Source of the DNA: Hymenopus coronatus
Lineage: Eukaryota; Arthropoda; Insecta; Mantodea; Hymenopodidae
Assembly (NCBI GenBank): GCA_030762935.1
Contig: CM060880.1
Span: 17,353,001-17,417,000, forward strand
Direction of reading: 5' to 3'
DNA length: 64,000 bases
The first letter of the stretch is position 1; every line of letters starts with the position of its first letter. Position numbers and translations under genes: made by a program. The notes below the pieces were generated by a model. It was not told where the DNA came from and did not search any database. It saw only the letters and a program-made list of their open reading frames with translations. Of the stretch, positions 34,286 through 47,358 are shown piece by piece.

Positions 34286-35240
34286 TTACCTTCTCTACAC
34301 GAACCATGTACATAGTATGTAGAGAAGGTATTGTATTGCACCCAAATTCAATACCGAGATTTCACCGGAAATATATTTTTGGGTCCCCTGAAACAAGTAT
34401 TTTTAGAAAAAGATCCGTGTATGGCTGTGTGTGCCTGTAAACTGCACAGCTCAAAAACGAAAAGACCGTTAAATACCAAACTGGGTTTGTAGGTTTGGTG
34501 TCTTCATAGGATACGACTCGAAGATTTTCAAGGAAACCCCCCACCCCAATTACCCTTTACATGGGGAACAAAAACAATTATTTTCTGAAAAATGACTAAG
34601 ATTTTGATAAAAATCCCGTAAATTAAAGCTATTTACATCCCAAATAAAATGAATTTCTTGAATTTTCTGAGAATTGCCTCTGAAGACCTCTTTATTCTGG
34701 ATGAATTTTGTCGATTCTTACTTAGCCGCTAAACCGTAAGGGATAAACAAAAATATACTGCACAAAAATGTAGATCTCATTAAAACACACAGTTTATGTC
34801 CTATACATTTTTTCGTGGAGTTGACTGTTTTCGAGATGTTCTTCGTTATTGGTTTCAGTTTTAAAATACCTAAATTTTTCTCTTACGGGAACTTGTCAAC
34901 TCTTGGCCACGCAACGAAACGGATTTCAATGCCATAGCAACCACATTTTTAAATCACTTGACTACCTATTTAGCCTATTCCCTTATTTCCCTTCTACTTA
35001 TAAGACTATGTAATAAAACCGTTTCTGCTAGTGTTTGTTTCGATTATAATGAAGTAGATAGAATAAGTTTACTATGATACGGATAGAGAAAGTCATGTGA
35101 ATGGAACACATCCGATTTTTTTAATACAGGTGACCCTATCTAAAACATGTATTTCCAGTGAAATCTCTGTTATCGAATTTTTGGGTGGAATGCAGTACCT
35201 TCTCTACTTATATAATATGTAATAAAGAGAAGGTAAAAAT
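34284..35240. repeat. HT element, full + copy followed by a - 5' end
   Basis: The + copy runs from TTTTTACCTTCTCTACACG to GAGAAAGTCATGTGAATGGA and the ATCCGATTTTTT tail (35,122). The - 5' end follows to AAAGAGAAGGTAAAAAT, so hairpin-type ends sit on both sides. Confidence 0.8.
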
Positions 35241-35923
35241 CTGATGTTTTACACTCACATGACTTTCTATTCTGTAATAAACTTTTCATATAAAAGCTTA
35301 TTCTTCTACTTCATGCCAATCAAGATAAAATTAGCAGAAAAGGTTTTATTACTTAGTTTCCTGTAAGTAGAAGGGAATAAGGGAATATACTAGACTAAAG
35401 TGTTAGTCAAATATTTTAAAAGCTGGTCCCTATGTGAAACAATTAAAATTCGGTTCCCTTTTGTATTCCCGGGCGTAAAACAAGACAGATGAAACGCAAG
35501 TTGACTTCTCGATTGAGAAAAGTTTAAGTAGTTGAACATGTAAACGTAAAACAAGGAATATCTCGGAATCGGCCAATTCTAAAAGAAGAATCTATATATA
35601 ACATAAATTATGTGCTTTAATGAGATATACATTTTTGTGCAGTAAGTTTTTGTCGTATCTTTTACACAAAAGTCGTCCAGAATGAAGAGGTCTTTGTAGG
35701 CTATGCAGCAGATACATTTCATTTGTCCTGAAAATAAATTGAACACAATGGCATTTTAATCAAAATCGTTAGAGCCATTTTGGAGAAAGTGAACATTTTC
35801 GAAAAATGTTCCATACATACGGTAGTTGCAGGTGGGGATTTTCGCGAAAATCTTTGTTCGCATCCTTGACAGATACCAAGTTTGGTATTTAATTGGCTTC
35901 TTGTTTTTGAGCCATGGTGCCCA

Positions 35924-35971
<48 letters not shown>

Positions 35972-36123
35972 TACTCATGGATATGTTTCTAAATTTTTTT
36001 TATGGATTCAGGGGCTCTCAAAACATATTTACGATGAAATCTAGACATCTAAATTTTGGATGGAATACAATACCGTCTCTATCCACTATGCATATTGTAC
36101 ATACGGGCTAGAGAAAGTAAAAA
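35236..36123 (-). repeat. HT element, full length (~885 bp)
   Basis: Runs from AAAAATCTGATGTTTTACAC to the CTATCC/GGGCTAGAG hairpin and AAGTAAAAATT, with a CA run at 35,925-35,966. Confidence 0.85.
35925..35966. repeat. (CA)n microsatellite inside an HT element
   Basis: About 21 CA units at the family's CA/GT site. Confidence 0.9.
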
Positions 36124-36391
36124 TTGTCTCAATCGGTTTGTATTACAATAGCACCAGTTCAGAAGATGGTGCTTCTGTTAATTGTTGCATAAAATCCGTG
36201 AACTATAAATACAGAAAGACATGTCGCATTAAAATATGCAAATTATTTTAAATAATGTTTCTAGCATTAGCATGTAAGATATAGCCGTGTTGTTTGTTTA
36301 CATTTTCTCGTATGTAGCTTGATTACCTTGAGATGCCTTTTAAACCGATACAGAAGTTTCTAATACCTACCAGTACGGTTACAATTTATTT
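36124..36391. other. Unassigned sequence, no gene seen
   Basis: AT-rich, no repeat match recognised. Confidence 0.4.
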
Positions 36392-37163
36392 ATACTTTCT
36401 CTACACGTACTATGTACATAGTGTATAAAGAAGGTATTGTATTGCACCCAAAATTTCGATACCGAGCTTTCACCGGAAATTTAGGTTTCGATACCCCCTG
36501 AATAAAATAACAAAAGAAAACAATTTTAGAAAAATGTCCATGAGTGTGTGTGTGTGCATGTGCAGTATAGCTCAAAAACGAAAAGACCGTTAAATACCAA
36601 ACTTGATATTTAAGTTCAATATCTTCCAAGGATGCAACACGAAGCTTTTCAAGAAAATTTTCCAACCCCAAACTATCCTTTACGTGGAAAAATTTTCGAA
36701 AATTTTGATTTTCTCAAAAAGGCTATACCGATTTTGATTAAAATCTCTTATATTTAAGATATTTACATGACAAATAAAATGTATATTTTGAATTTTCTGG
36801 GTATAGCTTCTGAAGGCCTCTTTATTCAGGATGTATGTATTTTGCTGAATTTTGCATAACTAGTAAACCGTAAGAGATAGACAAAAACTTAGCGCAGAAA
36901 AAAGTAGATTTCGTCAAAACAAATAATTTATATCCTTTACGGTTTTGTTGTGGAAGTAACCGTTTCCGGGATATTCCTTGTTATTGGTTTCATTTGTAAA
37001 GCACATAGACACCCAGGGATCTTTTTCTAAAAATACTTATTTCGCACTCAGGGTACCTCAGAAGATATTCCGGTGGAATCTCAGTGACGAACTTTCAGGT
37101 GGAATGCATTACCTTTTTTTATTCACTATGTACATTATGCATACGGGTTAGAGAAAGTAAAGC
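36392..37163. repeat. HT element fold-back: long + 5' part with - 5' end
   Basis: The + copy runs to GGTTTCATTTGTAAAGCAC (37,006). An inverted 5' end follows, ACACCCAGGGATCTTTTTCT to GGGTTAGAGAAAGTAAAG. Confidence 0.75.
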
Positions 37164-37559
37164 AGTCTATGGTAATCGAACTCGCGACTTCAAGAATGTG
37201 AGCATAATATAAGTCGAAAAATACTTAGTTACTTTCATTTGAAAACCTGTTTTATAGCTTTTAAAAGACTGTCTCAAATAAAATATAACGTTAGGCTCTT
37301 CCAATTTTATCTCAATTTTCGCAGTGCTATTAATTTGCGTTGAATTTAAATAACCAGGAAACCACAAACATTAAAGAAACAAATCTGTTACTAAAATATG
37401 CAAATGATGTTAAACGACATTTTATTTTGTGACTATTAACACTCCTGGTTGTTTAAATTATCTTATTTTGAAGAAGTCAACCTTGGACGTTAAGCGTCCG
37501 TTTTCAGTTGCATTGAAATGCTTTCTTAAAAGGTTATTTCTGTTACTTAGTCTGCCACA
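37164..37559. other. Unassigned sequence, no gene seen
   Basis: A short TGGTAATCGAACTCGCGACT at 37,171 resembles a tRNA B-box on the minus strand. Otherwise nothing recognised. Confidence 0.35.
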
Positions 37560-38345
37560 TAGCTAGCTAATGGTCAGAGGAAGTATTGGTTTCCACCCAA
37601 ATATTACATGTCGACATTTCAGTGGAAATACGTGTTTTGAGGCCCCATAAATGTTTTTAAAAAAGTGAGTGTGGGTAGGGTAAGAGAGTCCAAATGAAAG
37701 TTTATTACCTTCTCTACCAGGTATACAGTAGGTAGGTAGATAAGGCTTAGTAATTGCACTCAAAAGCTAAATCCGAGATTTCACCGGAAATACGTGTTTT
37801 GACATCTTAAAACCTAAGGTATTTTAATCAAAATCGTAGAGGTTGCTTTTTTCTTTCTCTACCCGTATTATGTACATAGTGTATAGAGAAGGTAAGTATT
37901 GTATTCCACCCAAAAATTCGATACCGAGATTTCACCGGAAATATTTGTTTTGAGGTCCCCTGGGTTCTAAATATATATTTTAGAAAAAGGTACGTATATG
38001 TGTGGATAACAACTGAAAAACAAAAAGTCGGTTAAATATAAAAAGTGATATTTAAGTTAGGCGAATTCTAAAGATATAACATAATTTTCAAGAAAATCCT
38101 CTCACCCCAAACTATTCTTTACATTGAATTTTTCCACCCAAAATTTTATCAAAACTGGCTGTAACGATTTGGATTAAAATGTCATAGTTTAAGATATTGT
38201 CATGACAAACGAAATGGAGGTATAACTTCAATTTTCTGGGAACAGTCTATGAAGACCTCTTCAAAGCACACAGTTATTTATTATGTCACCCACATCTTTT
38301 TTTCAGCTTACCGTTCCTATATATCTCTTGTTACTGGTTTAAATT
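37560..38345 (+). repeat. HT element: two short 5' fragments then a longer copy
   Basis: 5' fragments lie at 37,560-37,665 and 37,705-37,812. A copy from CTTTCTCTACCCGTATTATG (37,852) then runs to about 38,345 and is truncated at its 3' end. Confidence 0.65.
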
Positions 38346-38352
38346 TTCCAAT

Positions 38353-39157
38353 AATTTTACTTTCTCTAGCATTTATGTAAATATATCTATCTACATAGCA
38401 GACAGAGAAGGTATTGCATTCCATACAAATTATATTTCACCGGAAATACAGGTTTTGAGCACCCCTGAATCCGAAAAAAAAATTTAGAAAACAAATCTGT
38501 GTGTGTGGATAGCATAGCTCAAAAGCAAAAAGTCGGTTAAATACCAAACTTTGTATTTAAGTTCGGTATCTTCCAAGGATGCGACACGGAGATTTTCAAG
38601 AAAATTGCCCCACCGACAACTAGCCTTTGCATGGAACATTTTTCGAAAATGGCTCTAATGTTTTTGATGAAAAGCCATATGTTTAAGGTATTTTCATAAC
38701 AAACGAAATGTATATTTTGAATTTTCTGGGAATAGCCTCTGAAGACCTCTTCATTCTGAATGACTTTTGTATTACTCATAAACCGTAAGAGCTGGATAAA
38801 TACTTAGTGTACAAAACTTTGGATCTCGTTAAAACACACAAATTTTGTCATATATATTTTTCGTAGGGTTAATCGTTTTGGAGATATTCCGAGTTATTGG
38901 TTTGAGTTTTAAAGTGCCCTAATTGTTTCTCAAACGCGAAGCATCTTTCCATCTTTCTTTTGTTTACTCCTAGCAAGTTAAGATAACTGAATTCCAGTTG
39001 TTTCGCATAGCGACCGGCTTTTGAAAGATTTGACTATTGTTTTAGCCCTTATTTTCCTTACAAAAAAGCAAACATGATGTAGAGAAAATAATTATATTTT
39101 GTAAGGAAAGTTTGTTTCGGAACAACTAGAGAGTCATTTGAATGGAACACATTAAAG
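38353..39157 (+). repeat. HT element, full length, long-loop hairpin
   Basis: Runs from TTTTACTTTCTCTAGCATTT (hairpin region expanded with TATCTATCTACATA) to AGAGAGTCATTTGAATGGAA. Confidence 0.8.
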
Positions 39158-39522
39158 TTTACTTTACACGTACTATGTACATAGTGTATAGAGAAGGTAT
39201 TACACTGCACCCAAAAATTCGATACCGAGATTTCACCGGAAATATATGTTCTAGGGTTCCCTGTAAAAAAAAAAAAGCATTTTCAGAAAAAGGTCCGTGT
39301 GTGTGCGTCTGTGAACACGATAACTCAAAAACGACAGTCACTTTAACCTATGGTATTCCCTTATTTCGCTTCTAATTACAAGGAAACAAGTAAAAAGACT
39401 ATTTTCTGCTAATTTGTTCTCAATTAACATGAAGTAAATAGAGGCATAAGCTTTTTAACAATAATTTGTTGCAGAGATGTAGAAAAAGTCATGTGAATGG
39501 ACTACATCAGAATTTTTTTTAG
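39158..39522 (+). repeat. HT element, MITE-like internal deletion (~365 bp)
   Basis: Both ends are intact. The left runs as far as GATAACTCAAAAACGA and then joins directly to CAGTCACTTTAACCTATGG of the 3' part, losing about 500 internal bases. Confidence 0.8.
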
Positions 39523-40472
39523 AAAGATTAAAAAACAAAATAGTTCCATGTAAAGAATATTTTGCGAGGAGGATATTTTCTTGAAAATCATGTCATATAT
39601 CTTTGAAATACGCAAAATTTAAATACAAAGTTTCATCTGTAACCGAATACACCACATACTCGCGCGGACATTGTTCAAAAATAGTTTGGTATTTTCCAGG
39701 GATGCGACACGAAGATTTTGAGAAAAATCCCCCCACCCCAAACTACCCTTTAATGGAACTTTTTTCGAAAAAAATGATTTTCTTAAAAATGGCTCTAACG
39801 ATTTTGATTAAAATATCGTATATTAAAAATATTTACCTGACAAATAAAATATATATCTTGAATTTTCTGGGAATAGCTTCTGAAGACCTGTTTATTCTGG
39901 ATGAAGTTTGCTTAATTTGCCATAACTAGTAAACCGTAAGAGATAGACAAAAACTTACCATACAAAAAATGTAGTTTTTTTTTTTAAAATACACAACTTA
40001 TGTCATATACATTTTTCTCGTGGAGCTTACCGTTTTCGAGGTACTCATTGTTATTAGTTTCAGTTGTGAAGTACTTATACTTTTCTCAGACGGGAATGTC
40101 CGTTTTTCTTTTGTTCTACTCCTGGCCAAGAAAAGAAGCGATTTGTAACGACAATCGCCTAACGACAGCTTTTAAAACATTTGACTATTGGTTTAGCCTT
40201 GTGTATTCCTTTATTTTCTTCCTACTTCCACGGAACTAAGTAATAAGAACATTGTGCTAATGAGTACCTCGATTAGCAAGGTGCAGAAAGAAGAATAATC
40301 TTATGTAAGAAGTTTGTAGAAGAGCTAGAGAAAGTCATGTGAGTGTAACATCAGATTTCTTATTTACAGAATACTCTAAAACGTATAGTTCTAGTGAAAT
40401 ATCGGTATCCAATTTTGGGCAGAATGCAATATCTTCTGTATCTACGTACTATGTAAGAAGTAGGGTAAAAAT
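39523..40472. repeat. HT cluster: - fragment, + copy, - 5' end
   Basis: The - middle fragment covers 39,523-39,685. The + copy from the GGGATGCGACACGAAG region to GTGTAACATCAGATTTC covers 39,686-40,363. The inverted 5' end to a reduced hairpin covers 40,364-40,472. Confidence 0.65.
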
Positions 40473-40872
40473 ATTTTAATACGGGATTAATTCATATTTA
40501 TTATTTGATTTATAAAAATTGTTTAAAATGGTCCTTTTACATAACCCTTTGATAATTTTGTTGTTATTATTGTTATTATTATTATTATTATAATTATAAT
40601 GATTATGCTGCGTCACTGGTTTTAACATAGAAAAACATTGACGAAATTTATACATGCTCTCCAAAGAGGGTTTAAGACCAAGAGAGCGTTTCAAAAATCT
40701 CTGTTAATAAGCTGCTAAACTTCTGTGGTTAAAGCCTTACAGAGCGACTATTATTTATGAAGAATGTCTTATTGCACATGGACTCATGATAAGACTAGCT
40801 ATTGGTCATGAGTAAGTAACACTACATTTTATAACGGGATCCCACCACTTAATAGACATTGCGCGGAGCACA
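40473..40872. other. Unassigned; short (ATT)n
   Basis: TTATTATTATTATTA run at about 40,570-40,592. No gene seen. Confidence 0.4.
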
Positions 40873-41468
40873 CATTTACTTCATGCTAATCCAGAAAAAA
40901 ATTAGCACGAACAGTCTTATTACTTGCTTCCTGGTAAGTAGAAGCGAAATAAGGGAGTACCATAGGTAAAAGTAATAGTCAAAAGCTGGTTGCTATGTGA
41001 CTGAAGTTCTTTTGTTTATATGGACACGATTTGACAGATTCCTGTATGAGAAAAGTATAAGTTTTTCATAGCTGAAAACAAAAACAAGGGATATCTTAAA
41101 AACGATCAACTCCACGAAAAAAAAAGTATATAGCATAAATTGTGTTTAATGTGCTCTACATTTTCTATGTGGTAAGTTTTTGTTCATCTCTTACGGTTTA
41201 GCAGATATGCAAAAATCCGTAAAATTCATCCAGAATAAAGTAGTCTTCATAGGCTATTCCCAGAAAATTCAAGATACACATTTTATTTGTCAAGAAAATA
41301 TCTTAAATTTACGAGACTTTAATCAAAATCGTTAGAGCCATTTTTTTAGAAAAACAAAATTTTCGATTTTTTTCCATGTAAAGGGTAGTTTGGGTGGGGG
41401 GAAGATACCAAACCTAAATAGCAAGTTTGGTTTTTAACGGTGTTTTCATTTTTGAGCTATGCTGCCCA

Positions 41469-41527
<59 letters not shown>

Positions 41528-42450
41528 ACATGGACATTTTTCTAAAAATGCTTAATTTGGGTTCAGGGGGTCTCAAAACATATATTTCCGGTGAAATCTC
41601 GGTATCGAATTTTGGGTGCAATACAATACTTTCTCTATACACTATGTATATAGTACGTATAGAGAAAGTAAAAATTAGCAGAAATGGTCTTATTACTTGC
41701 TTCCTTGCAAGCAGAAGCGAAATAATGTAGTCCCATAGGTTAAACTGATAGTCAAAAGTTGGTTGCTATGTGATTGAAGTTCCTTTGTTTGTATGGACAG
41801 GAGTTGACAAATTCCTGTATAAGAAAAGTATGTTTTTCAAAGCTCAAACCAATAACAAGGAATATCTCAAAAACGATCAACTCCACGAAAAAAATGCATG
41901 TAACAGATTGTATGTTTTAACCAGCTCTACATTTTCTGTTAAATAAGTTTTTGTCTACCTCTTACGGTTTCCCAGTTAGACAAAATTCCGCAAAATTCAT
42001 CCAGAACAAAGTGGTTCTTCAGAGGCTATTCCCAGAAAATTCAAGATATACATTTTATTTGTCAGGTAAATATCTTCAATATACGATATTTTAAGCAAAA
42101 TCGTTACAGCCATTTTTGAGAAAATCAAAATTTTCGAAAAATTTTCCACGTAAAGGGTAGTTGGGGTTGGGGTTGGGGTGATTTTCTTGAAAATCTTCGT
42201 GTCTCATCCTTGGAAAATCCTGAACTTAAATACCAAGTTTGGTATTTTACTGAATTTCCGTTTTTGAGTTATCGTGTTCACAGTCTCATAGACACACACG
42301 CGGACCTTTCTCCAAAAATGCTTATTTTGGATGCAGGGGACCCTAAAACATGTATTTCCGGTGAAATCTGGGTATTGAATTTTTGGGTCGAATGCAATAA
42401 ATACCTTTTCTATACACTATGAACATAGTACGCGTAGAGAAAATAAAAAT
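40873..42450 (-). repeat. Two HT elements in inverted tandem
   Basis: The first (40,873-41,674) ends with hairpin and TATAGAGAAAGTAAAAATT and has a CA run at 41,470-41,521. The second (41,675-42,450) starts directly within the AGCAGAAATGG block and ends CGTAGAGAAAATAAAAATA. Confidence 0.8.
41470..41521. repeat. (CA)n microsatellite inside an HT element
   Basis: About 26 CA units at the family's CA/GT site. Confidence 0.9.
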
Positions 42451-42649
42451 ATAGTTCTAACAATTCAATTACTCATAAAAAATCATTAGAGCTGATATTA
42501 ATTTTTATGATGTTAATTTAGAATTCTCATTAGGTCATTTTTTACATTTTTGTCATTTAAGAGACTTTTTGGGGCATTTCATGGGTAATTTTTGGCCATT
42601 TTTAAGGTCATCAGTATCCGGGCCCTGGTAATAGCTTTGTTTTTTTTAC

Positions 42650-42925
42650 TCACTATGTACGTTAGAGCGTAAAGAAACACGGCCCAATTATGAAGAGACA
42701 GTAAAGCCATTCTTGCAAGGAAATTCTTGTTCAGAAGCCCAAACATAACTATTGTGTACTTGGCAGTGTCACTCAGGTAAAAATGCTCTTCGTCACTCGA
42801 AAGGACGTTCCAAGGCCGTGCTTCAAAGAGCAGTGAAATCTGCAAGCGCGCGTCTCCATTCTGACCACGTTGTACGGCAAACATTTCAGCACAGACATTT
42901 CCAAACAGTTGAATAGGGTATCTCC
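42650..42925 (-). pseudogene. Frameshifted DDE transposase relic (mariner/Tc-like)
   Basis: Read on the minus strand, one frame gives IPYSTVWK. A second gives a stretch with ARPWNVLSSDEEHFYLSD, which resembles the FSDEAHFxLxG motif around the second catalytic Asp of mariner-like transposases. A third frame gives VHNSYVWASEQEFP, like the VNxxNxRxWxxENP that follows it in those families. The order is right but the pieces lie in different frames and a stop follows, so it is a dead copy. No terminal repeats were found, and assignment within the superfamily is uncertain. Confidence 0.5.
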
Positions 42926-43154
42926 AGTTTCCAGGTTATTGCCCGTGCACTGCTGGATCCCTACCCCACCACTACACTAGTTTCAGGTTTCATTTCAGTC
43001 ATGGAGATAAGTTGCAAATACAAACCAAAGTATTTTATCGTAACAATTTACCTCAACTGTTAAAGCGCCAATCCAATGACCGAGATTAGACAATTTTAAC
43101 CAATCGAGGTCATCTGACTGGAGCGATATTGTCGAAACATCTTATCGCAGCTGA
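42926..43154. other. Unassigned sequence
   Basis: May include the decayed N-terminal side of the transposase relic; no clear motif. Confidence 0.35.
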
Positions 43155-44018
43155 TGTTCATTGTACATAGTGTATAGAGAAGGTATTGCACTCCACCAAA
43201 AAAATTTGATACCGAGATTTCACCGGAAATATATGTTTTTGGGTCCCCTTTATCTCAAAAAAAAAAAAAAATTTCAGAAAAAAGTCCGTGTGTGTGTCTG
43301 TGAACACGATAACTCAAAAACGAAAAGTCGGTAAAGTACCAAACTTGGTATTAAAGTTTAGTATCTTCCAGGGATGCGACACGAAGATTTTGAGAAAAAT
43401 CCCCCTACACCCAACTACCCTTTACATGGAACTTTTTTCGAAAATTTTTATTTTCTCAAAAATGGCTATAACGATTTTGATTAAAAATTTCGTATATTAA
43501 AGCTATTTACCTGAAAAATAAAATGGCTATCTTGAATTTTCTGGGAACAGCCTCTGAAGAGTACTTTATTCTGGATGAATTTTACGAACTTTTGAATAAC
43601 TGCTAAACCGTAAGAGATGGACAAAAACTTACTGCACGAAAAATGTAGAGTACGTTAAAGCACACAAATTATGTTATATACATTTTTTTCGTGGAGCTCA
43701 TCATTTTTGAGACATTCCTTGTTTTGGTTTCTGCTTTGAAAAACTTATACTTTTCTCTTACAGGAATTTGTCAACTGCTATACACACAAACAAAGGAACT
43801 TCAGTGACATAGCAACTAGCTTTTGACTGTCACTTTAACCTATGGTACTCCCTTATTTCGCTTCTACTAACAAGGAAGCAAGTAATAAGACTATTTCTGC
43901 TATTTTTTTTTTTTTTTTTTTTTTCTGATTAGCATGAAGTAAATAGAAGGATAAGCTTTTTACGAATAATTTGTTGCAGAGATGTAGAGAAAGTCATGTG
44001 AATGGTACACCAGATTTT
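43155..44018 (+). repeat. HT element, full length except left hairpin arm
   Basis: Starts at the hairpin's right half (TGTACATAGTGTATAGAGAA) and ends GAGAAAGTCATGTGAATGGT with CCAGATTTTTTTT. A T run at about 43,907-43,924 lies in the 3' half. Confidence 0.85.
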
Positions 44019-44324
44019 TTTTGAAATCTTGTCGCACCTGACGTTCGTCTTTTTAATTCAGGAGTCATTGAAGAAAGGGGGGGGGGATCGGTAAATAAGC
44101 ATGGTCGAATGCGTCATCTACCTTTTGAGAACTAATGTATTACAATCATAAAATCTCCCTTCCTATATGATATTATAAATTATTAATAGTCTTATCTGAA
44201 TTGTCTTATCAAATACAACTCGTTTTTTCGTCCCTTAGGACAATTGACTCTCGTCGCTTTGCTCCGGTCGTGAATTATAATCAAGATGAAAACACTCGTT
44301 GTATCATGAACATTTCTGCTTCTT
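44019..44324. other. Unassigned sequence, no gene seen
   Basis: Contains a G run near 44,077; no repeat match recognised. Confidence 0.4.
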
Positions 44325-44648
44325 AAAAATCTGATATGTTCCATTCATATAAATTTCTCTACTTCTATACAGCAAATTATTGTTAAAAATCTTGTTCTTC
44401 TATCTACTCCTTGCCAATCAAGATAAACGTTAGCAAAAATTGTCTTAGTTACTTGCTTCCTTGCAAGTAGGAGAAAAATAAGGGAATACATAGGCTAAAG
44501 CGATAGTCAGATCTTGTAAAAGCGCGTTGCCATGTGGTTCAAAGCCGTTTCTATGCAGAGCCAGCAGCTGGTAAATTCCCGTATAAGAAAAGTTTAAAAT
44601 ATTTAATAACTGAAACCAATAACAAGGAATATCTCGGAAATGGTAGTA
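44325..44648 (-). repeat. HT element, 3' half
   Basis: Runs from AAAAATCTGATATGTTCCAT to ACAAGGAATATCTCGGAAAT, then stops abruptly. Confidence 0.7.
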
Positions 44649-44921
44649 CGCAAAGCTCTGCTCACATGGTCGTGCTTGGCTCGTCACGCTTTATTACCAA
44701 AATAACAGCATAGCTTCCGTTGCACTTCGGCTTTTCCGAATAATGAGAACGTGCGGAAAGGTTCCCTGAGGTTACATGCATTCTTATTCGTGCATTTCTA
44801 TGTTCTAAGAAAATACTTTAATATTTGCATTTTAGCAAATGTGTAATTAAGCAAATATTCACATATTAAGTTACAAATTACATTCAATTCTAATAGAAAC
44901 ATGTTCGTTTTATACAATTTT
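44649..44921. other. Unassigned sequence, no gene seen
   Basis: No repeat match or exon recognised. Confidence 0.4.
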
Positions 44922-47082
44922 TATTTTCTTTAGCACGCATATACAACATACATAGTAGATAGAAAAAGTAAAACCTTATTCTTCTATCTATTTCATGTTA
45001 ATCGAGATAAACATTGCTTCCTTGCAAGTAGAAGGGACATAAGGGAGCAGTCTAGGCTAAAGCGATGGCCAAATCTTCTAAACGCTGGTTGGTATGGGAT
45101 TGACATCTCTTTCTATGCATGACCAGGAGTTGACAAATTCTCGTATGAGAACATTTTATGGTATTTTCAAACTGAAGTCAATAACAAGAAATATCTCAAT
45201 ATTGCTCCACGTAAAATGTAGTATGTTATAAATTGTATGTTTTAACGATATCTACATTATCTCTATAGTACATTTTGGTATATCTCTTATGGTTTACCAA
45301 ATATATAAAATTCAATAAAAAGCACCCAGAAAAAGGATGTCTTCAGTATCTGCATTTTAATCAAAATTGTAAGAACCGTTTTTCAGAAAAAACAAAATAT
45401 TCAAAACATTTTTCCATGTAAAAGGTAGTTTGTGGTGGGGGATGTTTTTGAAAATCTTCCTGTTCCATTCTTGTAAAATACTAAACATAAATACCAAATT
45501 TGTTGTTCACTTTGAGCTATGCTGACCACAGATACACACGGACCTTTTTCTAAAAATCTGAAGTGTTCCATTTACATGACTTTCTGTACATCTTTGCAAC
45601 AAATTATTGTTAAAAAGGTTATGCTTCTATTTACTTCATTCTATTCGAGAAAAAATTAGCAGAAATAGTCTTATTACTTGCTTCCTTGTAAGTAGAAGCG
45701 GAATAAGGGAGTACCATAGATTAAAATGATAATCAAATGCTGGTTGCTATGTGACTGAAGTTCCTTTGTTTGTATGGACACTAGTTGAAAAATTCCTGTA
45801 TGAGAAAAGTATAAATTTTTCGAAGCTGAAACCAAAAACAAGGAATATCTCAAAAACGATCAACTCCACGAAAAAAATGTATGTAACATAAATTGTGTGT
45901 TTTAACGTGCTGCACATTTTTTGTGTGGCAAGTTTTTGTCCATCTCTTACGGTTTAGCAGTTATGAGAAATTCCGTAAATTCATCGAGAATAAAGTAGTC
46001 TTCAGAAACTATTCCCAGAAAATTTAAGGTATACATTTTATTTGTCACGTAAGTATATTTAATATACGATATTTTAATCAAAATCGTTAGAGCAATTTTT
46101 CAGAAAATCAAACATTTTTAAAAAAGTTCCATGTAAAGGGTAGTTGGGGATGGGGGAGTTTCTTGAAAATCTTCGTGTCGCATCCTTAGCAGAAGCCAAA
46201 GTTAAATGCTAAGTTTGGTATTTAACAGTCTTTTCGTTTTTGAGCTGTGGTGTCCACAGATACACACACGGACCTTTTTCCAAAAATGCTTTCCGGTGAA
46301 ATCTCAGTATCGAATTTTGGGTGCATTGCAATACATTCTCTATACACTGTGTACATAGTACGTGTAGAGAAAGTAAAAATGTATTTTTCGGACTTGGGGA
46401 CCACAAACATATTTCTAGCAAAATCTCGGTATCTAATTTTTGGGTGGAATAAAATACTTTCTCTAGCGATTATGTGGTACATTGTGTGCACATACGTGCT
46501 AGAGGAAGGAAAACGGCCCGTGTAATAAGTTTAATATTCCTTCAAGGATGGACACAAAGATTTTCAGGGAATCCCCCCCCCCCGTTCCCAAATAACCTTC
46601 AAGTGGAACATTTTTCTAGATTTTCGATTTTCTAAAAAAAATAGCGGTAAGGATTTTGATTAAAATACCATATATTAAAGATAGTTACATGGCAAATAAA
46701 ATACATATCTTGAAGCCCCCTTTATTCTGGATGGCTTTTGCAAAGATAAAAACTTACTATACAAAAGAGTAGATCTCATTTTGTCATACACATTTTTTTG
46801 AGTTTACCTTTTATTTCTTTTTAATGGTTTTAATTTAAATATGCTTACAGTTTTCCCAAAAGGGAGATTGTCATTCCTGTTTCTTTTGTTTTACCCCTGG
46901 CCATGCAAAGAGAACCGAGCTTCAATTATATGGCAACCAGCGTTAGTCCCTTATTTCCGTTCTACTTAAAAGGAAGTAATAGGACAATTTCTGCTAATAT
47001 TTATCTCGATTAGCAAGAAATATATAGAAGAATAGTTATTACAGAATAGGTAGAGGACATGCAAATGGAACACGAAGATTTT
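44922..47082. repeat. HT cluster: solo hairpin, two - copies, - 5' end, + copy
   Basis: A solitary terminal hairpin (44,922-44,972) is followed by a - copy lacking its 5' end (44,973-45,552) and a full - copy (45,553-46,381). A - 5' end (46,382-46,512) and a 5'-truncated + copy (46,513-47,082, with CCCCCCCC near 46,573) complete it. Junctions fall at AAAAAT strings. Confidence 0.7.
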
Positions 47083-47358
47083 TTCTTCCAAGAATGGAAT
47101 TTCCATTGTGTGAAAGTAGGTACACGAAATTTCAATTTGTTTGGTATTACCCTTGTTTACTTATGACCCCTCATACACCTCTTCTTCTGTTTAACTACCT
47201 AAGTGTTCTAGGTACATGCAGTCAGTCGATCTTCATGGCCGTGCTCGCTTTGGTGCAGGGAATTGCTGGTTCGAGTCCTGTCCTTGGCATGGGTGTTTGT
47301 GGTGTGTTTCTGAGTTTGTAAGTCATTTTCTTTCCCCTGGTGGCCAACATGTGTGTAC
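47083..47358 (+). mobile_element. Unassigned sequence with a tRNA-like SINE head
   Basis: CATGGCCGTGCTCGCTTTGG and GAATTGCTGGTTCGAGTCCT (B-box) at about 47,235-47,280 look tRNA-derived. The body is not matched to the other SINE families here. Confidence 0.4.
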
